Assembly (NCBI GenBank): GCA_032622095.1 | Contig: CP136067.1 | Coordinates: forward strand, 58,753,899 to 58,817,898 | Length of the DNA: 64,000 bases | Direction: 5' to 3' | Source of the DNA: Siphonodentalium dalli | Taxonomy: Eukaryota > Mollusca > Scaphopoda > Gadilida > Siphonodentaliidae | Part shown: piece by piece, positions 1 through 10,243 of the stretch | Numbering within the stretch: position 1 is the first letter of the stretch | Layout: every line of letters starts with the position of its first letter | Position numbers and translations under genes: made by a program | Notes under the pieces: model-generated | The model's database searches: none | What the model was told of the DNA's origin: nothing | What the model saw: only the letters and a program-made list of their open reading frames with translations

Positions 1-93
1 TATTTCTTTAGGACGTAATGTTTTTTATGATTCTTCATACAGGCCTGGTAATCTCAAGGTGGGCTGGCGGGCTGCCCACTTGTAATTTTCCAA

Positions 94-115
94 GGCGGGC
101 TTTTTATAGCCCGCC
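94..115. repeat. Short GC-rich stem-loop
   Basis: GGCGGGCT at 94-101 pairs with AGCCCGCC at 108-115 around a 6-base loop, in an otherwise AT-rich stretch. It could be an element end or a chance hairpin. No function is assigned. Confidence 0.5.
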
Positions 116-1299
116 TCGTCTGCAATAGGACATTTATTATTTAGTTATTTTATTGTGTTTAATGAGTAAAATACTGTCTCTGAATCGTAAAGAATTATAT
201 TGTACAATGTGCGCATGCGTGACCTCGGCAACTGATGGTAATGTCAAATGGGCATTATGGTGGAATCATTAAATTCCGGAACGAACTGTTTCGTAAATCA
301 GATCTTTTGATCGATTCTCACACATTTTAAGAACAAAATAAATTATTTCTCTTCATAAGATTGAGCTTACAATATATTTCACTGGATAAAATCAACACAT
401 GTTTGTGGATAGTGAGAACCAAATGTCACTGTCTCAATTGAGTTCAACCTTTCGTTCCGTTTCCGGTTCCTATCAGTGAAAATTTGTATTTAGCTGGTTG
501 CTGTTGGTCATTTTCTCGCTTTGATTGACAATCTTTTAATATAATGAGCTAATGTCTCCAAGTATTCTTGTTTACACTGTTATTCAATTATTAAAGTTCA
601 GAAACTATTCTCTATGTCCCAAATTGCAAACACCCGGTAAATCTATAGAGAGCGACTTGACTGCTGGAAGCAGCAATCTGCGATCGTTGACGGAATACGG
701 ATTACTCTGAGAAATAAAGCAGTCATGTGTAACTGTATTCAAGTGTAAATATACTGGATTTAATATTGTTCTTGATTGTGTATTTTATGTAAAATTACAC
801 AACTTGGAGAATGCTTTAAACATGGACAAACTCACCCAATTTCGTTGCATGGGTTGGACACCGACTGACAAATTGTTGAGTAAAAATTCTCTTACATTTT
901 GTTTTTGGTTCATATAAATTATCATAACATATAAAACATGGTTAAATATTCACCATACCATAAGTACTGTGGGGGATTTGACATTCACAACTCTGGACAT
1001 TTTGTTTCCACATAACAAAATTAATTTAGATGGAGTTAAACAACCTCAAAAATAGACAAACTAACGACAGTAGTAACTCAAATAAAATAAATCATAACTT
1101 TAAAACTTATAGCCCTCCTAGGCAAATCTAGGAGTGCTATTAATAGCCCTCATGGATTTTCTAGACTGCCAGCTCTGTTCATATTGTTATATTGTTCAGT
1201 CGGTTGTGGGGAAAAAATGGGTAGTCGGTGTATTGTGTGCAAGATATTTCATTTGCTTAGTTGGGTTTTAAATGTAAAACAGATCAAAATGAGAGTTTT

Positions 1300-1797
1300 A
1301 GAGTCTCAATTCTATACAAAATTTATTAACCTCATCGAATACATTCGATTCAAGCCTCACTAAAGCTTAGCTCAGCTCGGTTTGGCTCGGCTCGAATCCA
1401 ATTTATAAATTTTGTATAGAATTTGTGACAAATTTGAGATCAATTTGATCACATAATCACATTTTAGCAAGGAAAAACGATTTTGAAACGGGGTAAAAAA
1501 AAAAAAATATTGATTTCCTTATCACAACCAAAGAAGAAGTGAAGACACCTTCAAGAAATAATATATTTCCATTTTTAATGTGTCTTCATCTTGACATAAT
1601 TGTTCAACCACCCTTGTCACCCATGTTTATCTTCAACACTAAATAACCCAACACAATTGAATATCATAATTATCTAATTAACATAATAATATAATTTTAC
1701 GGCATTGACGTCGATATCATTGCACTAAGCTCTTACGTCACTGTGCATGCCGATAATGAACGTGTGTCTTACTTAGGGCTAATTATGTGATAAAAAG
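1300..1797 (-). repeat. Interspersed repeat, copy A (inverted relative to 20755-21250)
   Basis: About 500 bp matches 20755-21250 in reverse orientation. Shared landmarks are the end TTTTTATCACATAATTAG, a block GATTTCCTTATCA...CCAAAG, and a terminal hairpin rich in GGCTCGAATC (about 1313-1420 here). Many substitutions and small indels separate the copies, so the family is old. The hairpin end with no protein suggests a non-autonomous element; the superfamily is not determined. Confidence 0.65.
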
Positions 1798-2038
1798 GCT
1801 TTGCTCTCAACACTAACTAAATTTCAAGCATATTTTACTACTGGAGCTCATGGTAACTAAATAATTATATGTCAAAGTTGATGAGAATCCAGGATTGCCC
1901 AAGAGTAAACTGTCGAAAATTACCACATGATTGAACAATGAAATGAATACAACAACGGGTGTGTAATAATAAACTTTGTTGTAAAATTAGTTATCAGATG
2001 CTCAAAATTGATCACAATGCCTCCCATTACTATTTCAG

Positions 2039-2152
2039 GAACCAGTATCGAACACAGGAGCCAAGTCCTGTTAGCTTCCCAGCTCCGACACCAAAAACTC
2101 GGGAAGACGAGAACAGAGCATTCGCTGGTGACCTCAAGCGACAGAATGCAGA
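2039..2152 (+). CDS. EPS8: EPS8-family protein, linker exon before the SH3 domain (exon a)
   Basis: An internal coding exon. The acceptor is ctatttcag and the donor is gtaaga. It enters in phase 2 and leaves in phase 2, contributing 37 full codons. The peptide runs from NQYRTQEPSPVSFP to DLKRQNA and is rich in Pro, Arg and Glu, as expected of the disordered linker between the PTB and SH3 parts of EPS8. Its last two bases (GA) join the first base of the next exon to make Asp, leading straight into the SH3 domain. The peptide is not diagnostic by itself; the call rests on the phase match and on the next two exons. A start codon is not expected here. The upstream PTB exons are outside the window. 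Confidence 0.75.
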
Positions 2153-2179
2153 GTAAGAATATAGACAATGTCCTCATAT

Positions 2180-2540
2180 TATACCCCGACATTTCGGAAG
2201 AAAAATGGGGGTATAGTGGATTGACTTTGTTCGTCTGTCTATCTGTCCATTTGTATGTTCATCCGGCAGATATCTCAGCCATGGGTTATCAGATCTGAAT
2301 GAAATTTAGTATGAAGGTTCGCCATTAAGACTGCTTTCAAAAGAGCGGCCAATGATGTTTTTCATTCAAGAGTTCTCACAGAGATCATGGTATTTTGGTC
2401 CATCAACGCTGATCAAAGCAGAAATATCTGAGCCATGGTTTATTGGATCTCAATGAAATTTGTTATGGAGGTTTGCCATCGGGTTGCTTTCAAATGAATC
2501 TGTTATTAAGAGAGCAATCAATATATATTAATACATAGAG
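2180..2540 (+). repeat. Interspersed repeat of the 'AGATATCTCAGCCATGGG' family
   Basis: Starts about 28 bases after the exon a donor with a hairpin (TATACCCC ... GGGGGTATA, about 2180-2215). Two diverged internal units follow, each containing 'atatctcagccatgg...gatctcaatgaaatttg'. Related units lie at 2890-3025 and, as a clear tandem, at 39200-39660. It interrupts the intron, not the exon. Confidence 0.6.
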
Positions 2541-2703
2541 AAGACCTACAGTTTTTGTTTGAATACCGAAAAATCTCATGAGTGTCTGGAAAGAAATATC
2601 AAAGTTTCACAACCGGCTGCAAGCCATGAGAGAAAATTCGGTATTTTTTCCAGACACGAATGATATGTTCCAGGTATTCAAACAAACAAAACTGTAGGTC
2701 TTC
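2541..2703. mobile_element. Fold-back MITE (AAGACCTACAGTTTT ends)
   Basis: An imperfect hairpin of about 163 bp. It starts with AAGACCTACAGTTTTTG and ends with the reverse complement, AAAACTGTAGGTCTT. Inner blocks such as GAATACC...GTGTCTGG also pair across the centre. A second, more decayed copy lies at about 29165-29291. There is no coding capacity. Confidence 0.7.
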
Positions 2704-2889
2704 TTTGTATTATATGCACCTTATTAAAGCTCAAAGTTGGTAAGCTATGTGGCATTTTTACTTTTAATAGTACAGCAATTTGAAGAATAGTTCCTTCTAA
2801 TCATAAGTGCACAATTACCTAGATAAAGCAACAAGACTCGTGCACAGAAATGAACACGGAATCGAAACTGACATTGTTTGTATTTCACT

Positions 2890-3025
2890 TTCTAGAGTTC
2901 TTTTTCGTTTATCTGGAAATTATTTTTATTTGTCCATCTGCCTCAGTATGACAGCCATGGGTTATAGGAATCTCAATGGAATTTGTTATGGATATTCACC
3001 ATCACAAGGCCTTTCAATAAAGTTT
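2890..3025 (+). repeat. Fragment of the 'CAGCCATGGGTTAT' interspersed repeat
   Basis: The segment with 'tctagagttctttttcg ... acagccatgggttat ... tctcaatggaatttgttatgg' matches the units at 2240-2480 and 39230-39560. It is a short truncated copy within intron a. Confidence 0.5.
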
Positions 3026-3158
3026 TATTGAAGTTTGCATTTTCCCTTTAAGAGTTTTTTATCCTTTATTTTTTTTTAATTTGGGTTTCATTCTGCCCGT
3101 GTTTAAATTTGGAGCCGTGTGGGTATAAAAAGTTAATAATCACTCTATTTTCTTTCAG

Positions 3159-3234
3159 CATATGGATTGTTGAACATACCAGAGATGGGAGGAACAAAAA
3201 AGAATTAACTGCACAGAAAGGGGACGTTTTAGAA
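3159..3234 (+). CDS. EPS8: EPS8-family protein, SH3 domain first half (exon b)
   Basis: A 76-base exon between acceptor tttctttcag and the strong donor gtatgt. The first base completes Asp with exon a; 25 codons follow and it leaves in phase 0. The peptide is IWIVEHTRDGRNKKELTAQK then GDVLE. It aligns with the first half of the EPS8 SH3 domain: ELTAQKGDVLE matches the family's (N/K)ELSVxKDDxLE segment (RT loop and acidic diverging turn). The ALYDF-type strand that normally opens an SH3 domain is not recognisable: WIVEHTRDG sits where KSKYDFVAR-like residues are expected. This could be real divergence of the peptide groove or a local sequence problem. There is no frameshift, since the phases match on both sides. 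Confidence 0.88.
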
Positions 3235-4310
3235 GTATGTATGTCCTGTACAGGCTAGGGATGGGTAATTTTGATGACAAGTCGATCCATTGTATTCCAG
3301 ATGGGTCTCTCCAAATAAGACTTGTGATTGCTAAATTAATTTTAATTGTGCAACTGACTTTGTAGATCTGTAAAATCTGCAATGTGATGACATGAATAAA
3401 ATGATTGAGTTCAAACCTTCTGTCAGTGATTTGTCAAGATAAACAATAACTGTGATCCAGCAGTAAAATCTGCTTCAAATGCAGTTAATGTCAAATGCCA
3501 AGCATTTATAAATACAGTCAATTCCAATTAATCGAATAACAGTTAATCAGATAATTCGTTTATTATAATAATATTTCGGATTCCAAAACCATTTTAATAG
3601 TACATCTGTATTTTTTAATTGCTTATTCGAATAGACTCCCAAGCGGACTATTACTTAATAGAATAGAATATTCGCAAAAATGTGCTCCGAAAGTCGGTAT
3701 TTTCGTGCATTCTAGAACTTAGTTGAAGGTATTTCATCCAAAATATTATAGTTTATGTCAAGAAACGCAGACAATCGTATTAGATCGAAAATGGGTGACA
3801 TAAAACGTTTAAAAAGCGAGTGCTTTAGGGACCTTGTCAAATTACAAGCGGAAATTCCGCCGGAGAACGGAGTTTTTTTCTCCGCTCTCCGCTAAAAACT
3901 CTGTTCTCCGCTTGTGAAATTTTAACGCACACAGGAGTTTTTCCTCCGCTGTAAACTCTGGTAGTAATTACAGCTAACTCCGTTCAAATTGGCAGAAACT
4001 CCGCTGAATCCAGAGCTGTAACTCCGCTGTGGCGAGAGCGGAAACTTCGATGATGTCACGAGCTGAAACCGGAGCGGTATCAAACTCCTCTGTTAGGCCG
4101 GGGAGCTTGTCCAAATTAAATTGGAATTTCTGTCGGAGAACTTTTATAAATAGAAGATTAAAGTCCCAAATAAATTATTCTCAAACCCCGGTTTATATTA
4201 TAGGCAACACATGTAGGCTATTTAGTATTTTCCCTGTCACATTTCAATCCTACGTTTTGATGTGCCGCAAAACCGTCACGGTGGGTGACAAAGCCCCGAA
4301 TATCTCGTGA

Positions 4311-4716
4311 AGCAAGTGCTATTAAGGGGGAAGTCAAATGACCAATCCTTTTGAATGGGGATTTCCATGCAAACCACACCAACAAAAGTTATATATGAAA
4401 CATTGTCTGGGAACTATTTACAGCAGCCATATGATTAAACAGACATAACATTTAACTGGCGGGTGGGTTTGGTAAATATGCAATTTTTGCTATAAATTTA
4501 TTTTTGGAATTACAACTTGAAAAAAAAAAAAAAAATACATAAACTTTCTCAATGGAACAAATTCTAAGCCGACCCGCCATATAAATGTGTATTGTTTTCA
4601 ATACCGCACAGCAGTCACACCCGGAAATATCTGCAATTTGTAACTTTTACTGCAGAGATTTGCATGGAAATGTCCATTAAAATTTGGTCACTTGACATCC
4701 TCCTTAATTTGCTGCA
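4311..4716. repeat. Nested fold-back element inside the Harbinger-like element
   Basis: The left arm from about 4312 (gcaagtgctattaaggggga ... tttccatgcaaa) is the reverse complement of the right arm ending about 4716 (tttgcatggaaatg ... tccttaatttgctgc). The centre lies near the A-run at about 4520. The arms are diverged, so it is old. No clear target duplication was found. Confidence 0.6.
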
Positions 4717-5127
4717 TTGCCGAATTATGAAATTATACCGTAATCCAGTGCTGCCGTAAACAATGCAAATTTTGATTTCGTACGAGTAATTTTGCGATTA
4801 GGTAACTTGTCCTCATTTGGTTCATCGGTCACCCTTTAATGTGCAAACCAGTATCAAAAGAAGAATAAAGACTAAAATAAATTATTCCCCCTAACCCGGT
4901 TTATAGTATGCTTTCCGTGTGGCATGTTTCAATTTTTCATTCTTTGTCAAACTCACTTTTAATGGTGAACGCAAAACAGGGGGTTTACAGCTAGCCTAAA
5001 AGGTTACACAGTCATCTCTGCACGTGCTATATTTGCGACATCGTCGGATCAGAGATATCTCTGGTCGGATTCTGAGAATACCGTTAACCCAGTGCTATTA
5101 GTAAATAAACAATGCAAATCTTAAAAC

Positions 5128-5727
5128 ATGCTCCCAATGATGCAGACAGCTAGTCGGCTTATTTTCCAATATTTGGTGAGTCAGCAGCGTGACGAAATTT
5201 GTGATTTCGTGATATCTCCCTATGGCTTGAGTATCAGTTGGTTTGGGTATCACTTGTCCTGCACCCTCTCCCTATTAAAGTTCTTGTGCGATTCGAGTTT
5301 TACAAGTGTGGTATTTTTAGAGATCATATTCCACCAGTACAAAACCTTGGAACTTTTTGAAGTTTCGACAGGGAAACTTATAGTCGAAAGAATAACACAG
5401 GGAATATATTTCTTAATCATCACCTGTTCCTGAACAATGTACTTCACTGTACGTGAAGGTCCCATCAGGGCCATCACGAAATTGCACGATATAAGTGACT
5501 TTGTGAATTTTGTTTCTAAGCATCGTGTTAAGGGAACCGGTGTTCTGAAAAAGGTGCATCTATTCCGAGATACTATTTGTTGCAGAACACCGGTCTTTCC
5601 AATTACGGTACTGATTGCATATGTACAGGAAAACATGGATGGCGACGAGTCGCGAATGGTGAAAACTATTTTAAACTCTGTTAATTTGGCACCCGGAACA
5701 ATTTTATCGCTGCCGAGTTGTAGCTGA
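5128..5727 (+). pseudogene. Interrupted reading frame of about 200 codons inside the Harbinger-like element
   Basis: From ATG at 5128 the frame is open for 101 codons, meets one TGA (5431-5433), then stays open in the same frame to a stop at 5725-5727. An in-frame TAA stands just upstream (5122-5124), so the frame starts here. The product is not recognised. The first part is hydrophobic and aromatic; the second (MYFTVREGPIRAITKLHD...) looks more like a soluble protein. Its place in the middle of a TIR element suggests a decayed transposon-encoded protein. Alternatives are chance openness or a readable stop. A 12-bp inverted repeat (ACCGGTGTTCTG at 5536, CAGAACACCGGT at 5583) lies inside the frame. 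Confidence 0.35.
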
Positions 5728-7040
5728 GTATGTTATTTATAGGAAACAGGCGACATATGCCCGATATTTTATGTTTAGTGCTTTTATCTGAGATAAGTTT
5801 GTCCGGGCACCTGCAAGGTTTTAAAAGCCTGCATAACTTGAATATATTATATTAGGATACCGATATATAAACTTTATTAAACACTTATTTTTGGGACTTT
5901 ATGTCCAGTAACTGTGGAACTATTTATAGGCTTTAAATTATAGCAGCCTGGTATCTTGAAAAGTTTAAAATTAATTGGGTCTCTTGAACCTCATTCGGCC
6001 GGAGTCATTGGAAATTGACACGAAATAGACCTCATACAGTATACTCCAAGTGTAAAAAATGTCGTTATTTGAATATTCATCATTATTTAGACCGAGAAAC
6101 ATTTCCAATCACAGTCCAATGGGGAGAAAATAGTCAAATATTATGGGAGGCTAAATGAAATGTACAGAAGCATAATCCAATTGTGTTGAAACGAAAATTA
6201 AAAAATTATTTTACCAAATAACACAACCCAGCGAGAAGATTGAATCTGCCGGTTTAATATGAGTGACAGACCATGGGGCGGAGCTAAAAGGGAATCCACC
6301 AATCGCGTAACGAATAGATAAATAGTGAAGAAATTGCACAATGGCTTGCCGACAAAATACTAAACAATTAGTGATAAATGAATTATAACTAGATGAATAT
6401 GCAGATTGTGAACCGAACTTGCTAGAATATTAGATACTATGACAATCAGTGATGAATAAAGTGTACTTTGGTACGAATAAAGTGTACTTCAATGCGATAA
6501 AAGTGAAGTGAAATGACATGATTTACGTGTTATATATAATAAAGTACGGAATCGGAATCGAAAAAGAGCATGCATCGATCACTAATTATTACTGCCAATT
6601 AATCAAACAATACCTAATATTATAAAACAGTGCAAACAACATGTTAACAGAGGGGTAACTCGTAGATAAGCTACAGTGCAAGTATGACTGAATTAATTCT
6701 TCTTTGCCATTCATATATGGCTGATAATAAAATACGGGGTGTGTTTCCTAGTAGAACAGAGTTTTATATATGTAGGTGGAACACTCAGATGTGAGCGCAT
6801 TCAAATCCAGCGGACTTCCATGGAAACTCCGCAGTAATTCCGATGAACGTAACAAAACTCCGCTATATAACGTCACGGAAACTCCGTTACGTCGTAACAA
6901 AAACTCCACCGGAAACTTCGCTATAACTCCGATGAAATTAACAAAAACTCCGGCGTGTTTTACGCTATTTACCTTACATGAGAGCGGAGAAAAAACTCCG
7001 TTCTCCGGCAGAATTTCCGCTTGTAATCTGACAACGTCCC

Positions 7041-8732
7041 TTACGGTCGTAAGTTACTTTAACTAAGAAACTAATATACCCGACGCTTTATTCGTGATCC
7101 GTTGTCCACATCGAGGATGTTACAATAGCGACTAATTGCATGTTTAACAAAAGCCAGTGAGTGTAATTATTTAACACTAACAGTACTGACAAAAGACAGT
7201 GTTGTATTTCTGCTAAAAAGCATGTGTTTTAATAAATAGAGTTATCGCTCCTAAACTGTTTATACTGTAAAATGTGAACAAAATGCAGCTGAAAAATGTT
7301 AATGTCAATAACCTTTATTTTGGTTTCGAGTACATAGCATGGACGTAGTTTGGAAGACATTGTTGTTCAATGACAAGTTCCCCTTCTGCTCCATTACATA
7401 ACCAGGAAGCCAGTTCTCTGTGTTTGGTTACATGAAGGAACATACCGACGTTGTCACTGAACTCGAAAAATATGTTTTTACAATTTACAGTACTGTAGTT
7501 GGACAGACACCTGTTAGCGACTCGGTTCTTTTGTATTTGATGTCTGTTAATGACCATGCATAAAGAATTAGGCTGTACAAACTGTTTTGTTCGTTTTGCA
7601 CTCTATGGCGCGAACAAAGGATTGTCCCATTCATGGTGACAGAGTGTTTGTTTAAGTATTTGTTTGAGTACACCCGCTAACAAAGGGCAAATTAACGTGT
7701 CACTTGTAAAAAATTAAATCGTAACAGGGCCAATGTAAAATCACCGAATTTGCATCGTGGATTCCATGAACACTTTAGGCCTATGTATGCTTTTATTACT
7801 GTTTATATTGTCACTGTTATTTAATATTTATCCGTTCTATGTTTTAAAATAAATAAAATAAATCATGTTCTATAAAATGTCTTCTTCAATCACTCGATGT
7901 GCTTCTATCGATCAAAGGTGAATAACTCTAACCAGTCCTTCAATGTAAACATTAAACACATGCTTTTATCGATCGATGTTTTTACAATTTTCCCTCGTTA
8001 AAAAGTAACAACAAACACACAATCTGACAATGGTATTACAAATATTTTAATATTATAGGAAACAATCAATAAAGAGAACAATATTATGAAGTAAATACAC
8101 ATTTAATAACAGGTATTTTAAAGTTTTTATATCAAACAAACATCGGTCAAGTCAGTGGTACATCGTCAACTCGAAATTACGTTTTGGTGCATCGTCAACT
8201 CGAAATTACAACATTTTGGTTCAAATTCGTCTAAACAAATAATCGGTTATTCAAATAAAAAATTGCTGCACCGAGCATATTCTATTAACCGAAATCGACT
8301 GTATGTTCCGTTCTATGTCCGTACAAGAGTGTTTTAAAAATTTCATCTGTTTTAAATTTCAAACCTAATAATTGAGGTCGCTTTGGTCGCTATGTGGTAT
8401 TGACGTCAGACTTTGAGTCACAAGGTGCACTCGCTGTCATGGGCCAATGTTCGAAGCACATCCAACCAATCATATTAATTTTTAACTTGCCCAAAGACAT
8501 GTTCATATGGATTCATATTGCTTCTCCGGTGGTACAAAATAATATATTTGGCATGTTTCGAACTTTCAAACTGAATCTACCTTTTTACGATAACAAAAAT
8601 TCAATCAGAAAGTTATTCTCCCGTTCTTATGTAGATATTGCTGTGGCTTGTGTTACAGAATTTAGAAATTTATGATTATTTAAATGCAATTTATGACAAA
8701 CATGCTTCTATTTGCTTACATCTCTTCTTCAG
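7041..8732. other. Rest of intron b (about 1.7 kb)
   Basis: AT-rich intron sequence between the Harbinger-like element and exon c. The only structure seen is a small tandem duplication at 8161-8218, where 'catcgtcaactcgaaattac' occurs twice 29 bases apart. No exon was found, and the flanking exons join in phase 0 without one. Confidence 0.6.
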
Positions 8733-8837
8733 GTTTTAGACAATAATCGTAACTGGTGGAAAGTAAGGAACTTCAAAGGAGAGGTTGGCCATGTGCCTTA
8801 TACCGTATTAAAATCACTTGATGAAGCAAATGACAAG
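8733..8837 (+). CDS. EPS8: EPS8-family protein, SH3 domain second half (exon c)
   Basis: A 105-base exon (35 codons, phase 0 at both ends), acceptor cttcttcag and donor gttagt. The peptide VLDNNRNWWKVRNFKGEVGH followed by VPYTVLKSLDEANDK is an excellent match to the EPS8-family SH3 core. The paired tryptophans (WWKVRN) form the peptide-groove wall, GEVGHVP is the last strand with the conserved Gly and Pro, and VPYTVL replaces the usual VPxNIL. Known EPS8 SH3 domains bind PxxDY peptides (for example in ABI1) rather than classical PxxP. The motif residues of this half are intact, in contrast to the altered start of the domain in exon b. Confidence 0.95.
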
Positions 8838-9464
8838 GTTAGTTGAAATTAGCATTATTTAGCTATTACTAGTGGCTAGTGTATACTTACTTCTGTTTAT
8901 TCTCCTGAGATTGGATTCCCTGGTGCGCAGGAGAAAACAAGGAATCTGACTGACTTGATCCGGAAATATTGAATTTATTCATAGAAATCTTTCAACACAC
9001 GGGAATTAACAAATAATTTGATTAATTGAAATCTGTTGGTGGAAATGAAATTTGCCTTCATTGAGGGTGCACACAAGATAGAGTTCTCTCTCTTGCCATG
9101 CTCCAGGTACTCCCCAAACATCCGAAGTTTATGTTCTAAATATAGCCCATAATACTGTCCCAAAAGGTTGTGTGTATTATACACTAAAAATCTAAATAAT
9201 GCAATCAATATTAATTGATAGTGTTTCCGGACAGGTCTGTATTGATCTGTTAATAATTGTCACCCTGGAAACTTGTTAAGAAGAGATAATCTTATCTTTC
9301 TGAGTTTATTGTTTGTTACGTTGTTGTTGTTTTGAGAAATATGTTACTAGTACTATAAAACAAAAATGACTTCGTTTAATTTTGGGATTTAATGTTAAAG
9401 GACCAATGGGAATCCAGTCATATCATTTCATGTCAAGCCATTAATGTCCATTGTTGTTTTTATT

Positions 9465-10243
9465 GTCCCCCGACGTTTCCGTCGGAGGACTATAGAAATG
9501 ACCCTCGTCCGTCCGTCCGTCCGTGCGTCCGTGCGTCCGTGCGTCCGTGCGTCCGTCACGTCCGTGCGTCCGTGCGTCCGAGATTGGGTACCTTCATGGT
9601 GTAATCAACTCCTCCTACAGTTTTAAACGTAGAGATTTGAAACTCTGGGATATTGTTCCTAACATGTTGGTGATTTGCAACATCTATATTGCTAATCAAA
9701 AATATAATTTTTTCCATATTTTTGGGGGGGTTTTCGACTTAGAAAATTTGGAACATTTTTGCCTTTTGGATGAGATTGGGTACCTTCATGGTGTAATCAA
9801 CTCCTCCTACAGTTTTAAATGTAGAGATTTGAAACTCTGGGATATTGTTCCTAACATGTTGGTGATTTGCAACATCTATATAGCTAATCAAAAATATCAT
9901 TTTTTCCATATTTTTGGGGGGTTTTCGACTTAGAAAATTTTGAACATTTTTGCCTTTTGGATGAGATTGGGTACCTTCATGGTGTAATCAACTCCTCCTA
10001 CAGTTTTAAATGTAGAGATTTGAAACTCTGGGATATTGTTCCTAACATGTTGGTGATTTGCAACATCTATATAGCTAATACAAAAATATCATTTTTTTCG
10101 TGTTTGCATGCATTTGTTCATCGGGTTGTTTTGTCCAAGAAATTTTGCGGTGGTTTGCAACATCTATATACTGTATAACATTGTTGCAAATAGTATCCTA
10201 CAAACAAATCCAATCATGAAGTTTACCACTCGAGTCGGGGGAC
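9465..10243. mobile_element. Repeat element with GTCCCCCGAC ends, CGTCCGTG microsatellite and 191-bp tandem units
   Basis: It is bounded by GTCCCCCGAC (9465-9474) and the exact reverse complement GTCGGGGGAC (10234-10243). Near the left end is a hairpin (CCGACGTTTCCGTCGG), then about 80 bases of CGTCCGTG-type repeats (about 9505-9578). Three tandem units beginning AGATTGGGTACC follow, at 9581, 9773 and 9964 (period 191-192); the third is truncated near 10085. Open frames running through it repeat the same peptide and are not genes. It lies in intron c. Confidence 0.8.

Larger units (their letters stand above)
1..2038. other. Upstream intron sequence of the EPS8-family gene
   Basis: No exon was recognised here. 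The first coding exon in the window starts at 2039 with one base that completes a codon, so an upstream coding exon must exist outside or undetected in this stretch; this is therefore read as intron. It ends in a normal acceptor (ctatttcag). The only structures I can support are a short GC-rich stem-loop at 94-115 and an old interspersed repeat at about 1300-1797. The remainder is AT-rich unique-looking DNA. Confidence 0.6.
3828..7040. mobile_element. PIF/Harbinger-like DNA transposon with TTA target duplication
   Basis: The terminal inverted repeats begin GGGACCTTGTCAAATTACAA at 3828 and end in the complement (TTGTAATCTGACAACGTCCC) at 7040, each flanked by TTA (3825-3827 and 7041-7043). The pairing continues through GCGGAAATTC and GGAGAACGGAG. 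A 3-bp TWA duplication with G-rich termini is the known mark of PIF/Harbinger. Both subterminal regions carry many copies of AACTCCG (about 3950-4100 and 6820-6960), as transposase-binding arrays often do. The inside holds a nested fold-back (4311-4716), a diverged direct duplication (about 4155-4270 versus 4865-4935) and one long interrupted reading frame (5128-5727). No DDE nuclease or Myb-like protein was recognised, so it is probably non-autonomous or decayed. Confidence 0.75.

Noticed and set aside
1920-2192. Antisense frame of 90 codons over exon a
   Set aside because: Shadow of the coding exon on the other strand.
9523-9933. 136-codon open frame with repeated DEIGYLHGVINSSYSF-like peptide
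   Set aside because: It is translated tandem repeat and CGTCCGTG microsatellite.
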